From: Mangifera indica
Lineage: Eukaryota > Streptophyta > Magnoliopsida > Sapindales > Anacardiaceae
DNA length: 64,000 nucleotides
Reading direction: 5' to 3'
Assembly (NCBI RefSeq): GCF_011075055.1
Contig: NC_058137.1
Coordinates: forward strand, 18,027,463-18,091,462
Position numbers and translations under genes: made by a program. A model generated the notes under the pieces. That model saw only the letters and a program-made list of their open reading frames with translations. It was not told the origin of the DNA and searched no databases. This document shows positions 24,701-36,700 of the stretch, one piece after another. Within the stretch, counting starts at the first letter, position 1, and the number at the start of each line of letters is the position of its first letter.

Positions 24701-27700
24701 GTCAATCGATTTAGTAGAAGTCGGTTATCATTTCTGTGAAGGCCACCTCCACTGGTTGTTGAATGCGCCGCTAGTGACATCATCGGAAAGTTCTTTCACT
24801 GTTCACGCATCCAGAAGCTGTTTTTCACTATTCAACAGTCTCCTGATTAGTTTTGTGAGCCTTGATTGCTTCGAATCTTTACTACTTTCTAGAAAGCTTT
24901 TTCTGTTCTCTGATTTGTGATTCAACATGTTCATTGAAAACTCCAAGCCAGGTCTCTCTTTCCTTTTAATTCTCTTCCTGTAATAACTACGGAAAAATTA
25001 ATAGGGAGCAATAATTATACTTCATGGGTTGCATCCGTTGAATTATGGTGCATGGGACAGGGTCTTGAAGACCATCTCACTAAGAGAGCTGAGGATATTA
25101 CATCTGATCAAATTATATGGACTAGGACTGATGCTTTGTTATGTAGTATGCTATGGAATACCATTGATCCTTAACTCTATTCTATCTTTAAAGCTTATCG
25201 CACATGTAATGACATATGGACTCAAGTCAAACTCCTGTACACCAATGATATTCAACAGTTATACTCTGTTGTATCAACTTTGGTTACCGTAAAACAACAA
25301 GGCATTAGTATGTCTAAATTTTTAGGTCAGATGACATCTCTGAAGATTGAATTCAATCTGTTGTTACCTCCTGGTAAAACTGCAGTTGAAGACTTAGCCT
25401 AACAAGATAAATTCTTTATGGTTCTCACATTAACTGCCATTAGTCCTGATCTTATCCATGTTTGAGATCGAATTCTTGTTAGTGCTGTCGTCCCCACTCT
25501 TGATGAAGTCTTTGCTCGTCTACTTCGTGTGTCTTCTCCAAGAGTTATGACTGGATCTTTCGGTACCTCTAATTTTGACTCATCTGTCCTTGTCTCCCAA
25601 AATCAACAGCCAGGCGAGTGTGGTGGTCGAGAAAATCGACCAAAGTGCAGTTGTTGTAACAGATGGGGTCACATAAGAGACAAATGTTATAAGCTTCATG
25701 GTCGTCCTTCTCGAATTGCTAATATTGTTTAGACCAATACATTTGATTCTCCTATTGACTCCTCTGGAGTACAGTCTCCACCATCTTTGACTCTCACAGG
25801 TGTTGATCTTGAAAACTATCTCCGATATCAGACAACAAAACAATCTTCATCATCTGTTGCTTCGATTGCTCATCCGGGTAATTTTGCTGTATGTCTTACT
25901 CACTGTTCCTCTTCCGAGCCATGGGTCCTTGATTCCGGTGCCTCTGATCACATCTCCAGTAACCCTTGTCTATTTTCTCGTTTTACTAAGTCTGCTTCAT
26001 TCCTTATTGTAACATTAGCTAATGGATCTATTGTTACTACAAAGGCAGTAGGTTGTGCCCATCCTTTCCCACTCTTGCCTTTGGAATCTGTCTTTTATCT
26101 CCCTGACTGTCCGTTTAATCTTGTTTCTATTAGCAAACTTACTCGTTCCCTAAATTGTACAATTATCTTTACTAATGACTCTATTCTTATACAAGATTGC
26201 AGTACGGGCCGGATGATTGGCGCAGGATGTGAGTCATAGGGCCTCTACCGACTAAGTCCACCTGATTTTATAGCATGTGCCATCACTGAGTCTCTGATGC
26301 TCTTTCACAATCGTTTGGGACACCTTAGTTTATCAAAACTACAGAAGATGGTTTCGTCACATTTATCGTCCTTTAATTGCGAGTCCTGTCAGCTTGGAAA
26401 AGATACTCGTATATTGTTTTCAAAATGTGTCAATAAACGGGCTACATCGCCCTTTAAGTTAGTCCATTCTGATGTATGGGGTCTTAGTCGAGTCGTGTCT
26501 GTTTTGGGTTTTCAATATTTTATTACATTTATTGATGATTATTCGCGTTACACTTGGTTATTTTTAATGAAAAATAGATCTGAATTATTCTCCATTTTTG
26601 AATCTTTTTGTGCTAAGTCAAAACATAATTCTCCATTACTATTTGTACATTGCGTAGTGATAATACAAGTGAATATTTTTCCGCTCTATTTACTAAATTT
26701 ATGGCATCCAAGGGCATTTTATATCAATCCTCCTTTGCTCATACTCTGTAGCAAAATGGAATTGCCGAATGTAAAAATCAACATCTTATTGAAACTGCCT
26801 GTACCTTATACATAGTCATGCACCTTTCTGCTTTTGGGCAGATGCTGTTCTCACTGCTTGCTTCTTAATTAATCGAATGCCTTCTTCAGTTTTGCAGGAT
26901 CAGGTACCTCACTCTAGTTTATATCCTGATTAGTTGTTATTTCCTCTTCAATCTCGTGTTTTCGGATGTACGTGTTTTGTTTATGATTTATCTCTTGGTC
27001 GAGATAATTTGTCTACTCGTTCCGTTAAATGTGTCTTCAGAAGGGTTATCGATGTTATTTTTTTAACACACGTCGCTATTACCTTTCTGCAGACGTTACA
27101 TTTTTTGAGTTTTCTCTTTATTTTTCGTCTTCTTCTCAATTGGACAAGTCTCCTATCATAGAAGTTCTTCTTGTTCCCTACACTGTTCCCCTACTAGATT
27201 CACACTTTGAGCCTAACCGTTCTCCTACTAGTGCAAATCTTACACCCACTAGCCCTTCTGTAGGTGATGGCCTTGCTTCTCCTTCAGGTGAGTCAGTCTC
27301 TCTGGACCCGATGCACCCCTTTCCTGCTCCAAAATCCTTTGTCACTGCGGTCTTATCTCCTGATGGTCATTTTCCCATAGCCATGCGCAATGGTATGCGC
27401 TCAACTCGTAATCCTCATCCCATCTATAATTTTCTTAGTTATCATCGTTTATCTTTACCATACTATGCTTTTGTATCTACTTTATCCTTTGTATCTATCC
27501 CTGCTATTGTTCATGAGGCATTATCTGATCCCGGATGGCGACAAGCAATGGTGGATGAGATGTTTACTCTACATGCTAATAATACTTGGGAATTAGTTTC
27601 ATTGCCTCCTGGTCACTCAACGGTTGGATGTAGGTGGATCTATACTATTAAAGTTGGTCTTGAGGGTCAAGTTGACAGATTGAAAGCGCGATTGGTTGCT

Positions 27701-30700
27701 AAAGGATGCACTCAGACATATGGTCTTGATTATTATGAAGCTTTCTCTTCTGTTGCTAAAATGTCTTCTGTTCGCCTATTTTTATCTATGGCTGCCATTT
27801 GCCATTGGCCTTTGCATCAGTTAGACATCAAAAATGCTTTTCTTCATGGTGAACTGCAAGAAGAGATTTATATGGAGCAACCTCCTGGTTTTGTTGCTTA
27901 GAGGGAGTCTGGATTGGTTTGTAAGTTCCGTCGTTTTCTATATGGCTTAAAACAGTCTTCTCACGCCTGGTTTGGTCGGTTTAGTACTGTTATTCAAGAA
28001 TTCGGCATGCTACAAAGTGAATCTGATCATTCAATGTTCTATAGACATACTCCACAGAGACAATGTATCTATCTAGTGGTCTATGTTGATGATATTGTTA
28101 TTATAGGAAGTAATCAGGAGGGTATTGAACAATTAAAGAAGCGTTTGTTTAGTCATTTTCAAACCAAAGATCTGGGTCCACTCAGATACTTTCTTGGTAT
28201 AGAAGTCGCCCAGTTTAAATTTGGAATTGCCATCTCTTAAATGAAGTATGCATTGGAAATTCTGAAGGAAACAGGAATGTTAGATTGCAAACCTATAGAC
28301 TCTCCCATGGACCCTAATACTAAGCTCTTTCCTGAGCAGGGGGAGCCACTTGCAGATCTTGGGAGATATCGGAGATTGGTTGAGAGACTCAATTATCTCA
28401 CTATCACACGACCAGATATTTCTTTTGCTGTTAATATTGTAAGTCAATTCCTTTAGTCCCCATGTGACAGTCATTGGGATGCAGTTATTTAGATTTTGAG
28501 ATACGTTAAGAGGGCACCTGGAAAAAGATTGTTATACGAGAATAAAGGATATACTCAGATCGTTGGGTATTCAGATGCTGACTGGGTAGGTTCTCCATCA
28601 GACAGACGTTATACTTTTGGGTATTGTGTATTAGTTGGAGGAAATCTAGTATCATTGAAAAGTAAAAAACAAAATGTTGTTGCCAGATCTAGCGCAGAAG
28701 CAGAATATCGTTCTATGACCTTAGTCACTTGTGAGCTTATCTGGTTGAAACAGTTGATTCAAGGATTAAAGTTTGCAGAAATATCACTGATGTTATTATT
28801 TTGTGATAATAAAGCTGCTCTTCACATTTCCTCTGTGTTTTATGAAAGAACAAAACATATAGAAATTGATTGTCATTTTGTTCGAGAAAAGATTCTGTTA
28901 GGCTGTATCTCTACAAGTCATGTCAGTTCAAATGATCAGTTAGTAGATATACTTACTAAATCTCTTTGAGGTCCTCGAATTAGTTTAATTTATAACAAGC
29001 TTGGTGCATATGATTTATATGCTCTAGCTTGAGGGGGAGTGTTGAGTTGTATTTTGTTAATGTTGAGTTGTATTTTGTTATATTAAGAAGACTATCAAAC
29101 TATATTAGGGTAAAATATATATTTTAGGGATTTGATTTATTTTCTTCTATATCTTCCCTGTAATTGTATATATTGTAATATTTTGCTCTCTGAATAATAT
29201 GAGAAAACAATATTCTAAATTCATAGTTCTTTTGACTTTTTTGTAATATTTCATGTGGCCCGCATTATAGTGAGCCTTGTGGGTTAGGTCTACCTGTAGA
29301 TATATTAATGCCCACAACACTACCCCCTAACGTATGGGCTGTGTCGTGCCGGACCTTTAACATGCCAACTTGAGGGCCTTTTTCGAGCCTATCCATTAAA
29401 AAAATAATAAAATATTATTTTTAACTTAATTATTAAATCAAATTCATTTTCAAATGACTAAAAGTGAAGATAATACCTCGAAAATTTTATTGATAATTCC
29501 TCACTTGTGGTAAAGGAATACCGTAGTCACCTTTTTAATTTATATTTTTTGAACAAGTAAGTTTCTCCTTTTTTAGATCATTTAGTCTACATTGAGACTT
29601 GGTTTCTCTAACTACGTCTTCTTAGTTTACTTGACTCTGGATTCGGGAGAGTTGTCGCTTATACGCTTCACCAACATAAGTATTGAGAAATTCGCCCGCA
29701 TGATCGTTAGACAGTGTCACTTCTTATTTATGCTAGATCTATTGCTGAACCTTTTATTTAATGTGTAACAACTTAGTTTTCATTCTGTCTTTTCAATTTT
29801 GTTAATTAGTTTTTTTCCTTTTTGAATACTTCGATAATGAAAAAACTTATTATCTTCTAAACAAAATAAGTGTTCAAATGATTTGAATGAATTCATTTTT
29901 GTATAGTCAAATGGGAAGGAATTGGTGCAATGTAAACATTGTAAGAGAGACCTTGTAGGAACAAGTAAAAATGAAATCATACATCAAATTTGCATACTTT
30001 ATTACAAAGATGCTTTGATTTAAGAAATCCAAGTGGAATAATAGATAAAGCAAAAGTTGAAAGTGTCACTATAATTTGGAGTGACACTTCCGGCTTTTGC
30101 TTTATTTGCTACTTTACTTGAATTTTTTAAACCAAAACATCTTTGTTGTGATATATGAGAATTAGAGGTTTGATTTCATTCTTACTTGTCTTACAAACTC
30201 TCTTGTATAATGTTTATACTGAACCCATTTCTTTTCATTTGACCCTACAAAAATGAATTTGTTCCAATTGTTTGAATTCCTTTTTCTTTTACAATATGTT
30301 AAGTTTTTTCATTATCAAAGTATTTTAAAGAAAAAAATAAATAAATTAAAAAAATACAAAATTGTTAAACAAATGGAAACTAAGTTGTTAGACAAAATTA
30401 AAATTTGAGAGAGTTTGAGATTGAAATTGAATAAAGAAATGTTGGTTTAGGTTTAGAGAGTTTTCTCTTTTTTTGGGGAGAGGGTGGTAGGGTAATGGCT
30501 TTTGTGTGCGCAGAAGTCGTTTTGCACCTGTGGACTGATATAATTAAAATTTTTTTTTTAAGCCTGCTACAGTAGGGCATAGTGCTCCCATAGGCTGGGC
30601 TGAAAAGGGGGGTTCAGGTCGGCCCAACTCCCCTGCAATGTCTAGTTTAGCATATGGCTCTTAGTCTATGAGAAATGTAACTCAAATCTATGGCAAAATA

Positions 30701-33700
30701 ATTTTCAAAAGAAATATATAAGAGGTACCTATGAATGATGATGGTTACTGCAATAATTTACCTATATATGACAAGTAAATCCCAAGATAATGAGAGTTAA
30801 AGATAAAAATATCCCAAGATAAATATAAAAACTGAAAGATAAAGACACTAATCTTAAAAAATTATTAATAAAAACAAAGATAATTGCTAACCTATTGAAC
30901 TTTTTTGCTCTTGTAGAAGTCTTCGCAATTTTCAAATAAGGCTAATTGATATTTCCTTCAAATTTCTCCTGAAGATAGTTTGCTGCTCTTGGTATCCAAA
31001 TAACTATATTCTTGTGTTCATCCTTTAACTTTAATGTGAAGTTATTCATATAAGTAATATTTCTATCCTTGGACTTAAACAATCGTTAGTCAAGGTTGTT
31101 GATATTGTCATCTCTTATGAAAAGATTCCTTTACCGTTATATAGTTCTAATACAAAATAAAATAATTACTTTGAAATTAAAAATGAAATTTACAATTATG
31201 AGATATAAATTAATTAATATCTAATAATAAAAATCTAGTAAAAATAAGGGAAAAGAATTATTGAAAGCCCTTTTACTGATTACTTTGAAGTATCAACTAG
31301 TAAATGCTGAGGATGAAAATGTTGTAAAAAATAATTGGGGTAAATTATTTTTGCTAAACCTATAGGATTAAAGAGTGATTTACCCTTTAAAGTTAATTGA
31401 TGTTATAGCTATTTTGGATACCATGAAGGGGGAAGTTCTTTTAAGGAAAACTGTTATTTATGAATTTATTTGAATTTGTTAGGTCAAAATAGCTACCATT
31501 CTTATACACCTATGAATTTTTGAGCCAGTTCATGTGCATTTCGCAGTCAAATTAATAGTGTAAATTCCCTAATTTATTCGATTCTCCTCTCCTTTTTCCA
31601 AAGTCCGTTGCAAGCACTTGGTGCTTGAATTGGTAATCCTAAAGACTTTAAGTTAAATGGAGCCCATGCCATTGTTTTTTCTCTTTGTTGATAGACCACT
31701 CAACCCTAGTGTGATACCACTGGCTTAGTGATATCTTGATTGAGGAAAAGGATAATATGTAGCAAGAGTAGGGTTAGATTTGAGCCAAGCCAAGTTTGAG
31801 CTTGGCTTGACTTGAGTGGAGCTAAGCTTGAACTTGAGTTTTTCTCAAAGTTATTTGAGTTTAGCTCGCTTGAGGGGAGCGAAACTCAAGTTTGATTTGA
31901 GTTTGAGCTTGGTTCGGTATTGTAATCCAAAAAATGACTAAAACGATATCGTTTTGATGCATGTTAGTTAAAACAATGTCGTTCTAGTCTATTCATATTA
32001 AAATTTTCTAGACTTGTGAGCTTGACGAGTCAAACACCCCTAAAGTTGGAGGTCGAGCTTTAAAATATTTAACTTTCAAGCTTGAGCTCAAGTTCGTATG
32101 AGCTAAGCTCATTTTGGGCTTATTCGAGCCTAACTTGTCTACGAATTTGAACAAGCTTGACTCGAATCTACCCATAAGTAGAGGAAAAACTATCCCAAGT
32201 CACAGTGTATGCTACCATGTTTATTGGTACTAATGCTAGTTGGGAATTTAAACTAAGCATTAAATTTCTTTTTGAATCAATGACATGGAATAAGTGCGTA
32301 GTGTCAAAATTATTGGTTAGAAAATTCACCAAACCAAAATACCAAGAAAAACAAAAGCTACGTGAACAACATAGATTCATTGGAAAAGTGCTCAAAAGAG
32401 GGAGACTAAGAATTCTCTGAGAAACTTGAATTCCCTAGAAACTGATATTAAATGTGAGAATGAGATGAAAATAGAATTGATATCTATCGAAGAGATGAAG
32501 CTCTCACTACGATTGGATCAAGTTGTCCCTGGAACAGGTTATGCTAGGGAACACTATGGGTGGCATTAACATGCCACCGAGGTTGGCTCTAAAATACCTC
32601 TCAAAAGTTGTTGATTAGCTTTCACCAAAAAGGAGGGAGGGGGGGGGGGGGGGGGGTGTTGTGTGGGGGTGCGATAAAACCACCATAATTTGGCTTAAGG
32701 TGGCTATTGAAGGAGACCGTAATCAGAGACAGCAACATAATACTGATTTGCCTGTAAATAGACATGACACTTAGAAAAAATTTCACACATAAGATTGCAT
32801 GCTTCTTGCTTGACTTATTAGACTATTATGAGTAGATAACTTCATTAATGGAAAATTGCTATTAAGTAGGTTGAGAAAGGAATAATGTTAATCTCAACAT
32901 TTGAGGAGATTTATTAAAGCAGAAAATTGGTAGAAGATGATAAAACCACTTTTAGTGGAACCCAACTACTCTTAGAAATTACTTCCATTGCATTTATATC
33001 TAATTAGGAAGTTATGAGGCACAGACAAAACCTACTAGTTAGTTCTTATCTTTTTAACGTCAAATCATCAAAGAGCTAACATGGACTTTTGGGTGATTAG
33101 TCAGATTAGTGCTGACTCCCTTTGACATTTTTTCTGTCTTTTTGTAGGCTATTTATTGCATTTCACTAAATCTGTGTCATTGGTCATAAGTACACCTCAT
33201 TGGTGTTCAAGTTTCATATGTTAATATTTATGATGAGTGGAGAGGATGTTTATAGTCATCTTTATGGCTAAGGCAGTTGCTGAGAGCCTAATTTAAATAT
33301 TTAAGTAGGCCTTAACAGATAAAGACAATTTTGGAAGTTAGCTTGTCATTGACTACTATTGTTGTGGTATGTTGATGACAAGGTGTTGGTATTGAATAAT
33401 TTCATTGAAAAGTTAGTCTTATTTTGATTTTGTGTGTGTGATTGAAATCTGTCAGCTGAGATATTTTCTGGGAGATCACATAGCTAGGTTGAGAAAGACC
33501 TATGCTTTTTGGAGAATGTATGATACTGACTATTTAGTGAAGCTGGAACTTTTGTTTGTGAACTAGTTAGTGCATTTAACGTGCCTAGCCACCAAAAAGT
33601 AGAGAAAGGTGATTGTTTCTTTATGGAGCATGAAACTTTAATGGAAGATTAGGCATTTTATAATTTTGGTATTGTGAGTGCAACATCATGTATAATGGCA

Positions 33701-36700
33701 CTGAACCTGCCATTGTCAGTGTTTAGTTTATCTATCTTTATGAAAATATCCTCATAAAATCCATCTTATTTTTTTAATTCTCTGCTTTTTGGAGGGATAA
33801 AATGGCTTGAGTGGGCTTTTTACAGTGGTTTAGAAAGAAAGATTGTTTAATTTTACTGGCTACATGCCATTTCTTTTGATTTGCTTTGGAAATTGAGTCT
33901 GTAAGTATCTTGTAGAATGCTTACCTTGTATTCTTGATGATAATTTGGCAATTAGTATGAATTATCTGATTTAATTAGTCCTGGTCAAGTTGGAGCTCAA
34001 TCTTATGAATTTTTGTTAGCTTTACTTCAGTTGCATATCTTGAGAGATGTTATTGGGAGGAGTGCAACAGTGACATGTTTAGAAATACGGATTTTTTTTA
34101 ATCATCTGAAAGTTTTGGCTGCATTTTTTTGCTATTGTTGATGTATGTTGAATATCTATTGTACTTACTTCTAAATATGCACAGTTCCAGTAACTTGGTG
34201 TCATCTATGGTATTAATTTCTAAATATGCCTACTTGTAGTTCTGGAAAGTGTCAAATTATTGACTGGAGACAAGGCCACAAGGATGCATGTTGTCCTTTG
34301 ATTACTACCATGCCATTGAGAGAGGATGTTACAACATCCCAAAAACAGTTAGGGCGTTATGATAATGATTCTGAGATAGATAATGAAGGCACTGTTTCTT
34401 TTGAAGCTGTATCAGTGATGGATAATGACAGTAATCTCAAGCCTTGTGCAGATGCAGAAGGAACACATTTTAATTTTCCATCTATCTCATCGGCGGCTGG
34501 GTCTCATATGACCAGATTCAGGAATGAATTTGATGATGTATCTCCTAATGGAGTATCTGAGTCTGGCAATATTGACAGACTGGAGAGACCTAGTGCTGAT
34601 GCTGTTTCCCCTTGTATGCTTGGAACAAAGACTAGAGTCAAGAAGATGAAACAGAAAAGGTCACCATCTTCAGAGTTCATCAATTCAGTTGCTAACATAG
34701 GTGCCACTTCTTGTGCTAGTAAATCAAATGCTTTGAAATTGAGTCATAATGATGAAGAGGTTAACTTCAGATCGCAGCTTCCCAGTGGGAAGGCCATGCC
34801 CGATAATGTCCGATTGGGAAAACTGGGTGATAAGAAGCCTGTTGGAGGAGGTGCTTCTCCTGAATTGTTAATTAAAGACTCTTCTAAATCCAAGAACTCT
34901 TTATCTGTGAGTGGTTCAATGCTAGAATCTATAATTAAAGATAGTAAAGATGATTCTACTCTCTCTAAGGGCAAAGATGTTAAATCTTCATCATTAACTG
35001 CTCCTCGGACATCTTCAGCTTCAGCGGGTCAATCACACAGCATTTCGAAGTCTCTGTTGCCCTCAAAAAATTATAATATCCCAAGCCTGCCACAAAATGC
35101 TTGTCATGGGTTCAAAACATCAATGCAGAAGGTTGTACAGCAGTTTAGAGCTTTCAAACCATCAAAATCTCATATGCTTGGTTCAGAGACTGAGGTTGCT
35201 GAAAATTACAATGAGATGGTGATTTGAATGCTTTGATGTGGTTTTCTTTGGAGCCCTGTGGTTCCCTTGTCACACTATGAATTTTTATTTTTATATTTTT
35301 TCTGATTTGACAGACAATATTTCCGTATGATCTGTTCGTGAAACTCTACTCTTGTGATAAGGTGGAATTATCTCCATTTGGCCTTACAAATTGTGGAAAC
35401 AGGTAATTTTTAGAATCGATTCAATTTATAGAACACTGATATGGGTGCAATATGTGTTTGAGTGGTTCAGTGTTCACGTTCTTAATATTGTTTTTTGGTA
35501 AAATGTTCTACAAGTTTGTTGAATTAATCAATGCTGTTGTGTCTGGTTTATACGTTTTGAAACAACAGGTTGCTAAAATAATGCACTTATCTTAGTTGGA
35601 CTTGTGTATGTTGTTTATGGCTTTCTACTAATTATGTTTTTTGGGGTATATAGAGGTTTCAAGTTTTAAGCCATTGATTAACGCCACATTCTTTTGCTTA
35701 TGTAAGAAGGCATTTCACAAATTGTTTAGTTTCTTGTTTTTCCATATGGCTTAATTTTTCTTGCATTTCTGCAGTTGTTATGCTAATGCTGTGCTCCAAT
35801 GTTTGGCATTTACTCAGCCATTGGGTTCCTATCTTGTTCAAAGGCTCCACTCCAGAGCTTGTAAGTTCTCTTAGTGCTTTGTTTGTGGAACAACATCTAG
35901 CTTATTATTAGGAATTTGTGCTTGTTAGCCCTCTCATCTTTCAATTATCATCTTTCTCAGGTCGAAACAAAGAGTGGTGTTTCATTTGTGAGTTTGAGTG
36001 CCTAATTCTGAAGGCAAGGGAGGGAAACTCTCCTGTGTCCCCCATAGGTATACTATCCAAGATTGAAAAAATTGGAAGTCATCTTGGTCATGGGAGAGAA
36101 GAAGATGCTCATGAATTTCTAAGGTGAAACAGCTTATCACCTATTGTTTGTTTTTATTAACTGTTTTTTAATTAAAATTTGGGGATAATAACTGTAAACC
36201 CTCCAAGGTTTCCCTTTTGTATATACACCTCCAAAATTATCCGAAATAATTTCAAGACCCCACTGTGTCAAATGTTAAGAAATTTGTCATCTGATGTAAA
36301 TACTTACGTTGCCCTTGTCCTTCAACCAGCTCTCATATCTCCACCCCTGCAACTGAATCCCGGATCAACACAACAAACAACAAAATTCAACTGATCCAAA
36401 TCTAACCAACGACTAAATTCAACCAATCCAAACCTAATCCACAAGGAAATTCAACATAAAATCAACCCACATGTTTGTTAAATAGTGGTCTTAAAGCTAT
36501 TTCTGATAGCTTCAGGGTTTATGTAGATTAGGGAAACCTCAGGAGTTTCATTGCTATTATGCCTTGAAAATAGTTGTCTTTGCAAATGTGAATTATGACA
36601 TTACTCTGTAAGATGGCAGGTATGCCGTTGATACAATGCAATCTGTTTGCCTCAAGGAGGCTGGGACCAAAGGAAAATTGGCGGAAGAAACAACTTTAAT

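Larger units (their letters stand above)
23925..29230 (+). mobile_element. Copia LTR retrotransposon inside UBP intron 1
   Basis: A nearly complete element, LTR to LTR at 23930-29225, flanked by the 5-bp duplication gttct (23925-23929 and 29226-29230). Domain order gag, protease, integrase, reverse transcriptase, RNase H defines Copia. It lies in the same orientation as the host gene. The 5' LTR is 212 bp and the 3' LTR 186 bp. Most of the difference is one extra terminal repeat unit plus a 5-base indel, with about eight substitutions otherwise, so it is not a very recent insertion. In-frame stops and frameshifts in the integrase mean it cannot make its own polyprotein. Confidence 0.95.

Noticed and set aside
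32205..32510. Open frame of 71 codons with a Lys/Arg-rich end in UBP intron 1
   Set aside because: No domain recognised, no splice context, and flanked by a MITE-like element and a G run. Could be a captured fragment but cannot be supported.
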